Made by a program: the position numbers and the translations under genes. Positions 1-8,365 of a stretch of 10,503 nucleotides of DNA are shown here, piece by piece; position 1 is the first letter of the stretch; the number at the start of each line of letters is the position of its first letter. Source of the stretch: Sphingomonadaceae bacterium (GTDB taxonomy: Bacteria; Pseudomonadota; Alphaproteobacteria; Sphingomonadales; Sphingomonadaceae); assembly GCA_019245455.1 (NCBI GenBank), contig JAFARM010000225.1, forward strand, positions 1-10,503. The letters are read 5' to 3'. The notes under the pieces were generated by a model, which searched no databases, was not told where the DNA came from, and saw only the letters and a program-made list of their open reading frames with translations.

Positions 1-209
1 ACGCCGTACTTCGTCGGCGCGTCGGGGTTCTCGTCGATGTTGAGCTTGACAATATCGACGCCCGCGAGCTCGTCGTTGATCTCCTCGAGCGCCGGGCCGA
101 TCTGGCGGCACGGGCCGCACCACTCGGCCCAGAAGTCGACGAGCACAGGACGACTCGACTGCAGAACATCGCTTGCGAAGCTGGCATCGGTAACGTGCTT
201 GGTGGCCAT
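1..209 (-). CDS. trxA: Thioredoxin (TrxA), N-terminal part, truncated by window edge
   Basis: Thioredoxin reduces disulfides of cytoplasmic proteins such as ribonucleotide reductase and is recharged by thioredoxin reductase. The first 69 codons are visible, out of roughly 105 in a usual thioredoxin. They begin [15 protein letters not shown] and contain the active-site motif WCGPC (W30, C31, C34), preceded by VDFWAE with the buried Asp at D25. The downstream [20 protein letters not shown] block is the typical second beta strand and helix region. The cis-proline and C-terminal half lie beyond the left edge. The ATG at 209-207 is preceded by GGAG (219-216) with a 6-nt spacer, which fixes the start. 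The gene follows addA on the same strand after about 110 nt, an arrangement I recall as common in alphaproteobacteria. Family assignment is secure; whether it is the main or an accessory thioredoxin cannot be told from the fragment. Confidence 0.96.
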   Translation of the reverse strand, partial: MATKHVTDASFASDVLQSSRPVLVDFWAEWCGPCRQIGPALEEINDELAGVDIVKLNIDENPDAPTKYG

Positions 210-320
210 GGCTTTCTCCCTCGGCTCGCATGAACGCCAGCGAGCGGCCTGAAGGCTCAAGCTAGTGCGCACGGTCGCCGGCGACAACGCCCAGGACGCC
301 CAAGCCTTTCTTGACCGGCA
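210..320. other. addA-trxA intergenic gap
   Basis: This is the only gap of note between genes of the run. It contains the trxA Shine-Dalgarno GGAG (219-216, minus strand) and a short GCCT-GA-AGGC inverted repeat near 247-256, which is too short and lacks a T-tract, so no terminator for addA is evident. No clear promoter stands out, but the length would accommodate a separate one for trxA. Confidence 0.5.
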
Positions 321-3300
321 TCAATCCATGCTGGCCGGCGCATAGGTGGCGAGCAGCGCCGCCGGCAGGTCGATCAGCGTCGCGTCGTGGGTGTAGAGCA
401 GCGCCGCCTCGATCCGCCGACTGGGAAAGACGACGCCAAGTGCAGCGGCATAGGCCGCCATCTGCCGCAGGTGATACGGCGGCACGGCGTCGAGACCGCG
501 CGGCACCCGCGCACCGGTCTTGAAGTCGACGACGCGCACCGCGTCGTCCGTGACCAGCAGCCGGTCGACGGTGCCGGCGACGACAATCCCGCCGATGGTC
601 GCCGCGATCGGTGCCTCGGCGAGGGAGTCGACACCGAACACATCGGCGAAGCGCGGGTCAGCGACGACGCCAAGCGCAGTCGTGGCCAGCGCCGCGCGCG
701 TCTCGGCATCGAGGTCGGGAGCCGCACGCGCCAGCCACGCCGCCGCCGCGTCGCCGCGCTCCCCGGGCGAGACCTCGGGCAAGCGTTCGAACAGGGCGTG
801 GAGCAACTGCCCGCGCCGCGCCGCCGCCTGCGCTGCCGGCCCCGGCGGTGGCTGCGCGACATCGTCGGCGGCGATCGCCGACGGGCTGAGCGGGCGCGGC
901 GGGCGGGCTTCGGCCGGCGCCGGCGTGCGTGCCCAGGCAGGGACCGGCGGCACGGCGGGTGGCGGCGCGCGCCCAGCCTCGGTCTCGCTGTCGCGCCCCG
1001 CGCGGTGGACGCGAACGCTACCCCACAGATCGTCGGCCTCGTCCGTCAACGCCCAGTTTGCGCTCATCGCTCGATCGACCGCTGCATACCAGCTGTCGTC
1101 CGGCGGCACGCCGTTGTCGCGGACCCCGAGCGCACCGCCGACGAACAGCAGGTCCTCGGCGCGTGTCATGGCGACGTAGAGCAGCCGCCAGTGTTCCTCG
1201 CGCGCCTCTTTGGCCATCGTCGCGAGTTCCTGGGCGATCCGCGGTACGCGCTTGCCGTGCCCGCCATGATACACCGGTACCGTCGCCTCGTCGTCCCCGA
1301 TCGCGAGCGGGACGAAGCCGGTGTCATCGCGCCCCGGCGGCCGCGTCGCGTCCGCCAGGACGACGACCGGAGCCTGCAGCCCCTTGGCACCGTGGACGGT
1401 CATGATCCGCACCGCGTCGACCGGCGCTTCCGGGTCGCGCTTCAGGTCGATGTCGTCCGCCTCGATCCAGGCGAGGAAGCCCTGCAGCGTCGGCGCGTTG
1501 GTCCGTTCGAAGGCGAGCGCCTGGCCGAGCAGGGCGGCGATCTGGTCGCGCGCTTCCTCGCCCAGCCGCGCCAGCAGCTTCGCCCGGCCGCCGAGAGGAC
1601 CCGACAGGATCGTCTCGAGAAACTCGTAGGGCGCGGTGAAGTCGGCGAGCGCCAGCACGGCGTCGAGGAACGCGCGCGCCTCGCCGCCGTCGTCGCGCAC
1701 CGCCGACCACAGGCTGCCCCGCCGGTCCTTGGCCAAGGCATAGAGCCGGTCGTGGTCGAGGGCGACGAACGGGGACGTCAGCAGCGCGGCGCACGTCAGG
1801 TCGTCGTCGGGCTGCAGCGCGAAGCGGACCAGCGCCAGGCAGTCCTGCACGGCGAGCGGGGTCGTCAGCCGCAGCCGGTCGACCCCCGCCACCGACACCC
1901 GCCGGTCGTGGAGCGCCGTGACCAGCGCCCCGACGAACTCGCCGCGGCTGCGGACCAGGACCAGGATGTCCTCCGCCCGGCAGGCGCGCCGTCGCGCCGG
2001 CAGGTCGAGCGCGGTCGCGGGATCGAGCCAGGCAGCGATCTGCGTGGCGAGCTTCTGCGCCATCTGCACCTGCGCCTCAGGCAGCCACGGCGCGTCGTCG
2101 TCCGCCGCCGCGCTGCCCTCGGGCCTGAGCGGCGGCCACAGCGTGACGCGGCCGAGAAGGCTACTTCGATGCGGCTCATGCGGCGGGATGGCCGCCGTCA
2201 TGCCGAACGCGTCGGCCCCGAGCGTGTCGACGACGGCGTCGACCGCCTCGAGCACGGCCGGCACCGATCGGAACGAGCGCGACATCGGCAGGTCGCGCCA
2301 GTCGCGCTGCGCGTCCGCGGCAAGCGCGCGGAACGTCTCCTGCTTGTCGCGGAACACCTTGGGGTCCGACCCCTGGAAGCGGAAGATCGCCTGCTTGAAA
2401 TCGCCGACGACGAACAGGGTACGGACCGCGTCGCGTGCCCCCTCGCCGGCGAAGAACTCGTCGGTCAGCGCGTGGACGATGTCCCACTGCACGGCGTTGG
2501 TGTCCTGGGCTTCGTCGACGAGCAGGTGATCGATCCGCTGGTCGAGCTTGTAGCGGACCCACGCCGCCGCCCCATCGTCGCCCTTGAGCAGCGCCGCGGC
2601 GCGGGCGATCATGTCGTCATAGTCGATGACACCGGCCCGAGCCTTGTGCGCGGCATAGGCCGCGCCAAGCCGCTGCCCGACGCGCAGGTGGCGGGCGGCG
2701 ACCTCCACGGCGGCGAGCGCGTCGCGCAGGCGGGCGACCTCCGTCACCGCCTCGCACAGCCGGTCGGCGGCGGCGACATCGGCGGGGTCGGCGCGCCTGC
2801 CACCGGGGACGAGTGTCGCGCGGCGCTCGCCGTCCTGGCGGTGGAATACCGTGCACAGGGTGTCGAAATGCTCAGCCCGGCGATCGGCCGCGAGCGCCAG
2901 CCACCAGCGCAGCGTGTCGGCGCGGTCGAGCGCCTGCTTGCCGCCGTCGGCCTCGTTGACCGCCGCCAATCGCGCCAGCGCGGTCCGGTCGATCCCGCCC
3001 ACCGCCGCCGCCAGCACGTCCGCAGCCGAGCCGTCGATCGGCAGCCCCAGCGCCCGGCGTAGGCGGGGCACGATGCCGCCCTTCAGCGCTGCGATCGCCG
3101 GGTAGTGCGCGATCAGCCGCGCCGCGATCGCCGCAAGTCTGGTCTCGCCACTGGCGACGCTGAGCGCGCCGATGTCGTCGATGAAGCCGGGATCGTCGGC
3201 CCCCGCCGCCTCGATCGTCTCGGCGAGAACCTGTCCCCGCAGCGCGAGCGCCGAGCGGTCGTCGAGGGCGGTGAACCCCGGCGCGATCCCTGCCTCCACC

Positions 3301-3701
3301 GGGAAGCTTGCCAGCAACGACTGGGCGAAGCCGTGGAAAGTCTGCACCTGCAGACCTCCCGGCGCGTCGAGCGCGCGGGCGAACAGGCTTCGCGCCCGGG
3401 CGACGGTGGCGGGATCGGTGTCGGCGTTGATCGCGGCGAGATCGGCCTTCAGCGCATTGTCGCCCGCCGCGACCCAGCCGGCGAGGCGGTCGAAGATGCG
3501 CGCCTGCATCTCCGCCGCACCCGCCTTGGTGAAGGTCAGCGCGAGGATGCGCTCGGGCGGGGCGCCGGCGAGCATCAGGCGCAGGACGCGCGCGGTCAGC
3601 ACTTGCGTCTTGCCGGTGCCGGCCGACGCCGACATCCACGCGTTGGCATCGGGCCGGGCGCCGTCGGCCTGGACAGGGAGCAGGGGCAGCAGCGGCTTCA
3701 T
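321..3701 (-). CDS. addA: AddA, helicase-nuclease subunit of the AddAB double-strand-break repair enzyme
   Basis: AddA is the ATP-driven 3'-5' helicase and nuclease of AddAB, the RecBCD counterpart that resects DNA ends for RecA loading. From the ATG at 3701 it has 1126 residues. UvrD/RecB-like SF1 motifs appear in order: Walker A SAGTGKT (26-32), Ia TFTKAGAAEM (56-65), Walker B DEAQD (396-400), motif III GDFKQAIFRFQG (433-444), motif IV SRSFRS (474-479), motif V MTVHGAKGL (about 767-775) and motif VI LLYVAMTRA (840-848, Arg finger R847). A Pro/Ala-rich linker (about 910-962) leads to a RecB-type nuclease domain with H968, D1046, D1059-x-K1061 (VVDFKTG), Q1080 and Y1084, so both activities look intact. 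The chosen ATG overlaps the addB stop as ATGA and has a G-rich SD just upstream; an in-frame ATG at 3716 would add five residues (MAGAG). The long antisense frames inside it are codon-bias shadows. Confidence 0.96.
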   Translation of the reverse strand: MKPLLPLLPVQADGARPDANAWMSASAGTGKTQVLTARVLRLMLAGAPPERILALTFTKAGAAEMQARIFDRLAGWVAAGDNALKADLAAINADTDPATVARARSLFARALDAPGGLQVQTFHGFAQSLLASFPVEAGIAPGFTALDDRSALALRGQVLAETIEAAGADDPGFIDDIGALSVASGETRLAAIAARLIAHYPAIAALKGGIVPRLRRALGLPIDGSAADVLAAAVGGIDRTALARLAAVNEADGGKQALDRADTLRWWLALAADRRAEHFDTLCTVFHRQDGERRATLVPGGRRADPADVAAADRLCEAVTEVARLRDALAAVEVAARHLRVGQRLGAAYAAHKARAGVIDYDDMIARAAALLKGDDGAAAWVRYKLDQRIDHLLVDEAQDTNAVQWDIVHALTDEFFAGEGARDAVRTLFVVGDFKQAIFRFQGSDPKVFRDKQETFRALAADAQRDWRDLPMSRSFRSVPAVLEAVDAVVDTLGADAFGMTAAIPPHEPHRSSLLGRVTLWPPLRPEGSAAADDDAPWLPEAQVQMAQKLATQIAAWLDPATALDLPARRRACRAEDILVLVRSRGEFVGALVTALHDRRVSVAGVDRLRLTTPLAVQDCLALVRFALQPDDDLTCAALLTSPFVALDHDRLYALAKDRRGSLWSAVRDDGGEARAFLDAVLALADFTAPYEFLETILSGPLGGRAKLLARLGEEARDQIAALLGQALAFERTNAPTLQGFLAWIEADDIDLKRDPEAPVDAVRIMTVHGAKGLQAPVVVLADATRPPGRDDTGFVPLAIGDDEATVPVYHGGHGKRVPRIAQELATMAKEAREEHWRLLYVAMTRAEDLLFVGGALGVRDNGVPPDDSWYAAVDRAMSANWALTDEADDLWGSVRVHRAGRDSETEAGRAPPPAVPPVPAWARTPAPAEARPPRPLSPSAIAADDVAQPPPGPAAQAAARRGQLLHALFERLPEVSPGERGDAAAAWLARAAPDLDAETRAALATTALGVVADPRFADVFGVDSLAEAPIAATIGGIVVAGTVDRLLVTDDAVRVVDFKTGARVPRGLDAVPPYHLRQMAAYAAALGVVFPSRRIEAALLYTHDATLIDLPAALLATYAPASMD

Positions 3702-6619
3702 CCCCGCCCCTGCCATTCGCGCACGCGCGCCAGCTGGTCGTACTCGTCGCCCTTGGCATAATCCGGATGGAGCTTGGCGACGAACGGTGCGTCACCGAGC
3801 AGCCGCTCCGAACATAGTCGATCGAAGTGGGTCAGGACGGCGGCGATGTGCTCGGCCGGCGGCGTCCCCTCCCGGTTGTGCGACAGCGGATCGCGGACGA
3901 CCCCGGCGGTCTTGCCGCCGCCGAGCTTCCAGTAGCGCAGCGCCGCCACCGTTGCCGGTGCCACGCCGCCCAGCCGCCCCGCCTCGGCAAGCTTCGCCAG
4001 CAGCCCGAGCTGCAGCGCGAAGCCGCCCGTGACCTGGTCGTGGCTCGGCGGCGTACCGGTCTTATAGTCGATGATCGCCAGTTCGCCGCGTGGGCCGCGG
4101 TCGATCCGGTCGGCCTTGCCGGTCAGGCGGATGCCGGTCGGCAGGTCGAGGTACCCGGCCGCCTCGGCGGCAAGCGGCGACCAGCCCGCCGCCTCCCACG
4201 CCGCCATCGTCTCGGCAACCCAGTCCATCGCGCGCCGCACGCGCGGTGCCCACAAGGCGCGCATCAGCGGGTGGCCCGACCAGCGCAGCAGCTCGGCCTC
4301 GGTGTGGGCCGGCAGCGTCGCGGCATCGCCGTCCTTGATCCACGCCTCAAGGATGCGGTGAACCGCCGTGCCGCGATCGGCGGCGCTGGCGTCCTCGTCG
4401 AGCGGATCGAGCGGACGCAGCTTCAGCATCGCCGCGGCGTAATAGGCGAAGGGGTCGGTCTTCAGCCGCTCGGCGGCGGTGACGCTGATCGTCCGCGGCC
4501 GATCGGCGGCGGGCGGGGCGGGTGCCGGCCGGGCCGCCGGACTGACCACGCCGGCGGCGTCGAGCCCCCGCGCGGTGGCGAGAAGCGCGTCGTCGTGGAC
4601 CAGCACGTCGCCAGCGCGCGCGTGCAGCCGCAGCCAGAAGCGCGAGGCGACCGTCGGCGCGGTGTCGTCGCGCCGTGCCCGCGTCAGCAGCACCGCCGGA
4701 CCACCCATGGCGGCGACGAAGTCGTGCGCGGCGAGCCCGATCCGCCGCTCGAGCGACGGCAGGCCGAGGTCGCGGCGCAGGCGAGGGGCGAGCCACGGGT
4801 CGGGCACCGGCCGCCCGGGCCAGACGCCCTCGTTGAGGCCGCCGAGGATCGTCAGATCGGCGCGCTGCAGCCGCGCCTCAAGGAGGCCATAGATCGCCAG
4901 CCGCGGGTGCGTACCGAACGCGGGCCGAACCGCCGCCTCGGTCAGGAAGGCGGCGACGAGCGCCGGCGCATCGGCGGGATCGAACGGGTCGAGGTGGTGG
5001 CCATGCGCGGTCAGGTCGCCGACCACCCGCGCCAATGCCCGCCCGTCGACGCCGGCCCAAGCCCCGTCGCCGCACAACGCCGTTGCCGCCGCAGCGAGGT
5101 CGGCAACCAGATCGGTGAAGGCGACCGCCGGGCGCGCAAAGCGGCGCTCGAGCGGGTCGAGCAGCGCCGCCGTGTCGTGCCACCACGCCGCCAGCGCCTC
5201 GTGCGCCGCCGTCTCGCGCCCCGCCTCCGCCCGCTCGGCGATCGCCTCGTCGATACGGGCGGCGATGCCGTCGAGGCCGGGAGCCGGGCGCACGCCGCGC
5301 AGCGTCCGGTCGAGCCGCCGCACCGCGCGCAGCCAGTCGCTCCGCCGCTCGCCGGCATTGACCAGCGGGTGCTTGGCGAGCGCGAGCAGCGGCACCGCGC
5401 CGAAGCCCCGCGCCGCCGCCTCGACCAGCGCCTGGAACAGCGCACCTGGCGGGGTCACGGCGAGCGGCGTGCCGGCGGAATCGTCAATGGCAATGCCCCA
5501 CCGTCGGCAGTGCGCGGCGACGCGCCGGGCGAGCCCCCGATCGGGGGTTACGAGGGCCGCTGTCGCGCCCGGCGTGTCGAGTGTGCGACGCAGCGCCAGG
5601 GCGATGGCCTGTGCTTCCTCCTCGGCCGTCGCCGCGACGAGCGTGCGGACGCCGGCAAAGGGTGCCCGATCGACGACAGCGTGCCGCCAGCCGCCGGTGA
5701 AGGCAGCCGGAGCCATCGCCTCGGCGACGATCGCCGCACGGTTCGGCGGACCATCGGCGCGGCCGGCGTACGGCCACTCGGCGACCTCGCCGCGCGCGAC
5801 GCCGATCGCGTCGAGCAGGCACTTGAGCGTGAACTGCGGATGCTCCTCGCTCTCCGGCCCGCTGAGATCGGGATCGGTGCGACGGCAGCGGATCGCCGCC
5901 CAGGCATCCTCCACCATGCCGAGATCGAGCCCGGGCAGGACGACCAGCCCGCGCGGCAGCCGGGCCACGGTGTGGAGCAGTCGCGCGACGGGCGGCGGCG
6001 CGCTCGCGATGCCGGCGGCGACGATCATGCCCGCCGGCGGCACCTCCCGCCAGCGCGCGGCGAGGGCGTCGAGCCGGTCGCGCCGCGCCGCGCCGGCATC
6101 GACCTCGCCGTGCGCCGCCAGCACCGGCGGCCACAGGTCGACGACCAGTCGCAGAAAGGCGAATGTCTTTTCCCAATGATGGGCGAGTTCGCCCGGCACG
6201 ATGTCCTTCAAGGCCGCGGCGGGCACGTCCTCGCCGATCATGGCGTCGAGCGCCGCGGCAAGCTGGTCGGCCAGGCGCAGCGCCTCGACGGCGGGAACCG
6301 GGTGCCAGCGGCGAACGAGCTGCGCCAGCAGCAGCCGGCGCTTGGTCGCGTCCATCGGCGGCGGCGTCGCCTCCGGGCCGCCGAACCCACCGACCGACGC
6401 GTCGGCCTCCGCCACCGGCACCAACCGTGGCAACAGCAGCCCGCTGCCCGAGGCGCGGACGAAGGCGTCGGTCAGCGCGCGGACCGCACGCCGGTTGGGC
6501 AGCAGCACCGTCGCCCGTGCCAGCGCCAGCGGATCGGTGCCGGCGCGGTCGAGCAGCCCGGCGGCGAGGGCGTCGACGAAGCCGACGTGCGCGGGAATGG
6601 TGAAGATGGCGGGAGTCAG
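3698..6619 (-). CDS. addB: AddB, alphaproteobacterial-type nuclease subunit of AddAB
   Basis: AddB is the second nuclease subunit of AddAB and carries an inactivated helicase fold that, in studied AddAB enzymes, serves Chi recognition. Counting from a CTG at 6619 it has 973 residues. The N-terminus (TPAIFTIPAHVGFVDALAAG) matches the alphaproteobacterial family and no Walker A is visible. A helicase-like signature ILGGLNEGVWPGRP lies at 591-604, followed by ERRIGLAAHDF. The C-terminal PD-(D/E)XK nuclease has H754, GKADRID (D837), AIIDYKTG (D851, K853) and Q870-L. The four Cys of the Fe-S staple of Bacillus AddB are missing: TDPFAYYA (721-728) has no Cys and only C936 lies in the C-terminal 450 residues. 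No ATG, GTG or TTG starts the frame near this N-terminus. The only canonical upstream choice, an ATG at 6742, would add 41 low-quality residues inside murU. The CTG follows GGGGAGG by 5 nt. The product is certain; the start is not. Confidence 0.93.
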   Translation of the reverse strand: MTPAIFTIPAHVGFVDALAAGLLDRAGTDPLALARATVLLPNRRAVRALTDAFVRASGSGLLLPRLVPVAEADASVGGFGGPEATPPPMDATKRRLLLAQLVRRWHPVPAVEALRLADQLAAALDAMIGEDVPAAALKDIVPGELAHHWEKTFAFLRLVVDLWPPVLAAHGEVDAGAARRDRLDALAARWREVPPAGMIVAAGIASAPPPVARLLHTVARLPRGLVVLPGLDLGMVEDAWAAIRCRRTDPDLSGPESEEHPQFTLKCLLDAIGVARGEVAEWPYAGRADGPPNRAAIVAEAMAPAAFTGGWRHAVVDRAPFAGVRTLVAATAEEEAQAIALALRRTLDTPGATAALVTPDRGLARRVAAHCRRWGIAIDDSAGTPLAVTPPGALFQALVEAAARGFGAVPLLALAKHPLVNAGERRSDWLRAVRRLDRTLRGVRPAPGLDGIAARIDEAIAERAEAGRETAAHEALAAWWHDTAALLDPLERRFARPAVAFTDLVADLAAAATALCGDGAWAGVDGRALARVVGDLTAHGHHLDPFDPADAPALVAAFLTEAAVRPAFGTHPRLAIYGLLEARLQRADLTILGGLNEGVWPGRPVPDPWLAPRLRRDLGLPSLERRIGLAAHDFVAAMGGPAVLLTRARRDDTAPTVASRFWLRLHARAGDVLVHDDALLATARGLDAAGVVSPAARPAPAPPAADRPRTISVTAAERLKTDPFAYYAAAMLKLRPLDPLDEDASAADRGTAVHRILEAWIKDGDAATLPAHTEAELLRWSGHPLMRALWAPRVRRAMDWVAETMAAWEAAGWSPLAAEAAGYLDLPTGIRLTGKADRIDRGPRGELAIIDYKTGTPPSHDQVTGGFALQLGLLAKLAEAGRLGGVAPATVAALRYWKLGGGKTAGVVRDPLSHNREGTPPAEHIAAVLTHFDRLCSERLLGDAPFVAKLHPDYAKGDEYDQLARVREWQGRG

Positions 6620-6624
6620 ACGAT

Positions 6625-6631
6625 CCTCCCC
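6625..6631 (-). promoter_or_regulatory. Strong Shine-Dalgarno sequence supporting the addB start
   Basis: On the minus strand GGGGAGG sits in the 19-nt gap between the murU stop codon (6641-6639) and the in-frame CTG at 6619-6617, with a 5-nt spacer (ATCGT). Its placement argues that addB translation begins here and not at the ATG at 6742, deep inside murU. The motif is seen directly; its link to a CTG start is inference. In-frame ATC (6607-6605) and ATT (6598-6596) are weaker alternatives, lying 17 and 26 nt from the motif. Confidence 0.6.
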
Positions 6632-6638
6632 GCTTCCC

Positions 6639-7397
6639 TCACCCCGCCGCCAGCAGCGTCTCGGTCGCGCCGACCGCGGCTGGCGTGCCGACGTGGAACC
6701 ACAGCCCGCCGTGGACGACGCCGAACAGCCGGCCCTGCGCAAGCGCCTTGTCGTACAGCCGGTTGAGCGAGAACGCCGTCGCCGCTTCGCCGTCGAACAG
6801 CCGCTTCGCCAGCAGCTGCACGCCCGAAAAAACGTACGGCGCGACCCGCCCTTCGACGCGGCGCCTCAGCTGCCCGACCGGATTCATGGTGAAGTCCCCG
6901 CGGCCGTCGTAGCCGCTCGCGCGCGCCAGCGGCACCATCAGCAGCAGCGCGTCCATTGTGTCGGCATCCCATCGCTGCGCCAGCAGGCGGAGCGTGTCGA
7001 TCGAGCCGTCGACCCACAGATTGTCGCTGTTGATGACGTAGAACGGATCGGCGTCAAGCAGCGGCAGCGCCTTGGCGACGCCGCCGCCGGTCTCCAGTAG
7101 CTCGGCACGTTCATCGGACACAACCACCTTGGGTGCCGTGCGCGTGGCGAGGTGCGCCTCGACCTGCTCGGCGAAGTAGTGGACATTGACAACCGCCCGC
7201 GCCACGCCGGCCGCGGCGAGATGGTCGAGCGCGCGGTCGAGGAGCGTGATGCCGGCGACCGCGACCAGCGGCTTGGGCCGCGTCGCCGTCAGCGGCCGCA
7301 TCCGCTTGCCGAGACCGGCCGCCAGCACCATGCCGGCCTGCGGCACGTCGGCGGCAAGCTCGGGACGCAGCGCAAGGGGAGCGGCGAAGCGGGTCAC
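6639..7397 (-). CDS. murU: Sugar-1-phosphate nucleotidyltransferase, probable MurNAc-1-P uridylyltransferase (MurU)
   Basis: The 252-residue protein is a compact NTP-transferase of the GT-A fold. Visible motifs are the nucleotide-binding loop MVLAAGLGKRMRPLT (23-37) followed by RPKPLV (40-45), ETGGGVAKAL (102-111), the metal-binding INSDNLW (122-128, D125), and a C-terminal WFHVGTP (233-239). MurU makes UDP-MurNAc from MurNAc-1-phosphate and UTP, feeding peptidoglycan recycling past the fosfomycin-sensitive MurA step. The specific call rests on length, motif pattern and the adjacent AmgK-like kinase; other hexose-1-phosphate nucleotidyltransferases share these motifs. The start is GTG at 7397-7395, overlapping the amgK stop as GTGA, with GGAG (7409-7406) 8 nt upstream. 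Starting at the internal Met 23 would remove residues before the first beta strand only. The protein is cytoplasmic, with no signal peptide or membrane segment. Confidence 0.85.
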   Translation of the reverse strand: MTRFAAPLALRPELAADVPQAGMVLAAGLGKRMRPLTATRPKPLVAVAGITLLDRALDHLAAAGVARAVVNVHYFAEQVEAHLATRTAPKVVVSDERAELLETGGGVAKALPLLDADPFYVINSDNLWVDGSIDTLRLLAQRWDADTMDALLLMVPLARASGYDGRGDFTMNPVGQLRRRVEGRVAPYVFSGVQLLAKRLFDGEAATAFSLNRLYDKALAQGRLFGVVHGGLWFHVGTPAAVGATETLLAAG

Positions 7398-8365
7398 GCC
7401 GCCGGCTCCGCCTGCCGCAGTCGCGGCGGCAGATGTTCATCGAACCAGGCGGCAACGGGCGCCAGCGCTGGCCGGGCAAGGTTGCCTTCGATCAGCCGCC
7501 ATACGCGCGGCAGGTAGGCGGGGTCGGCGCGCTTTCCGTCGCGCCGCCACAGGCGGGTGAAGACCCCAACGATCTTGATGTTCCGCTGCGCCCCCAGGAT
7601 GTCGTAGGCGGTGCGGAATGCGCTTTCGTCGAGCTCGGGACGGCTCGCCAGGTAGCGCGCCAGCATCGCCGCCTCCAGCGCGGGGCTGACCTCACGGCGG
7701 ATGTCCTGCAGCAGCGACACCAGGTCATAGGCCGGATGCCCGGCGAGCGCGTCCTGAAAGTCGAGCAGCCCCAGCCCGCGCAGCCCCGGCGCGTCGAGCA
7801 GCATCAGGTTGTCAACATGATAGTCGCGCAGCGTGACGACGGGCGGGTGCGGCTCGACCAGCGGCCACAGCCCGTCCCAGGCGGCATCATACCCCGGCGG
7901 CTCGGCCATGCCGATCTCGGGCAGGTACCAGTCGATCAGCAGCCGCGCCTCGCGCCGCAGCTCGGCCGCGTCGTAAGGCGGCAGGTCGCCGGCGGGGTGG
8001 CGGTGGAGCTCGACCAGCAGGTCGATCGCGGTCGCATAGATCGCCGCCTCGCGCCCCGGCTCGCGGGCGAGGAGCGGGCCGACCCGGTCGTCGCCGAAAT
8101 CCTCGAGCAGGACCAGCCCGGCATCGAGGTCCTGGCCGAGCGCGCGCGGCGCAGCGAGGCCCAAGGCGTTAAGCCGCCGGCCGATCGCCAGGAACGGGCG
8201 CGCATCCTCCTTGTCGGGCGGCGAGTCCATCAGCACCGCCGTGCCGCTGTTGCCGTGGACGCGGAAATAGCGGCGGAACGACCAGTCGCCGGCCAGCGGC
8301 CGGATGTCCGCCTCGCCCCAGCCGTGTCGCGTCAGGAAGGCGCGCGCCGCGGCGGGCGGCGTCAT
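7394..8365 (-). CDS. amgK: Aminoglycoside-phosphotransferase-fold sugar kinase, probable MurNAc/GlcNAc kinase (AmgK)
   Basis: AmgK phosphorylates the anomeric carbon of MurNAc (and GlcNAc) with ATP, giving MurNAc-1-P for MurU. From the ATG at 8365 it has 323 residues. It shows the APH/choline-kinase fold: an N-lobe with DWSFRRYFRV (27-36), LVLLEDFGDD (84-93) at the hinge, the catalytic loop LRDYHVDNL (179-187; base D181, N186) and the metal-binding LLDFQDA (200-206, D202). DYHVDN followed by LDFQDA is typical of this kinase group, not of true aminoglycoside resistance enzymes. The start overlaps the tsaE stop as ATGA, suggesting translational coupling; no good SD precedes it. An in-frame ATG at 8389 (MAARFKTD extension) has GGAAGG closely upstream and is a credible alternative. 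The pairing with murU is the main support for MurNAc as substrate; a general APH-family annotation would be the cautious label. Confidence 0.86.
   Translation of the reverse strand: MTPPAAARAFLTRHGWGEADIRPLAGDWSFRRYFRVHGNSGTAVLMDSPPDKEDARPFLAIGRRLNALGLAAPRALGQDLDAGLVLLEDFGDDRVGPLLAREPGREAAIYATAIDLLVELHRHPAGDLPPYDAAELRREARLLIDWYLPEIGMAEPPGYDAAWDGLWPLVEPHPPVVTLRDYHVDNLMLLDAPGLRGLGLLDFQDALAGHPAYDLVSLLQDIRREVSPALEAAMLARYLASRPELDESAFRTAYDILGAQRNIKIVGVFTRLWRRDGKRADPAYLPRVWRLIEGNLARPALAPVAAWFDEHLPPRLRQAEPAA

Noticed and set aside
259..287. Possible trxA promoter: TTGTCG (287-282) and TAGCTT (264-259) with 17-bp spacing on the minus strand
   Set aside because: Each hexamer matches only about half of the consensus; such pairs are expected by chance.
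387..3062. 891-codon plus-strand open frame opposite addA
   Set aside because: It is antisense to a full helicase-nuclease with all motifs intact. Its translation is Arg/Gly/Val-rich without recognisable domains, as expected for the reverse of GC-biased codons.
3827..6766. 979-codon plus-strand open frame opposite addB
   Set aside because: Same explanation: a codon-bias shadow of addB with low-complexity Arg/Gly/Ala-rich translation and no motif.
7394..8365. True aminoglycoside-resistance phosphotransferase
   Set aside because: The catalytic loop DYHVDN, the LDFQDA motif and pairing with a MurU-like gene fit the MurNAc/GlcNAc kinase group, and nothing suggests a resistance island.
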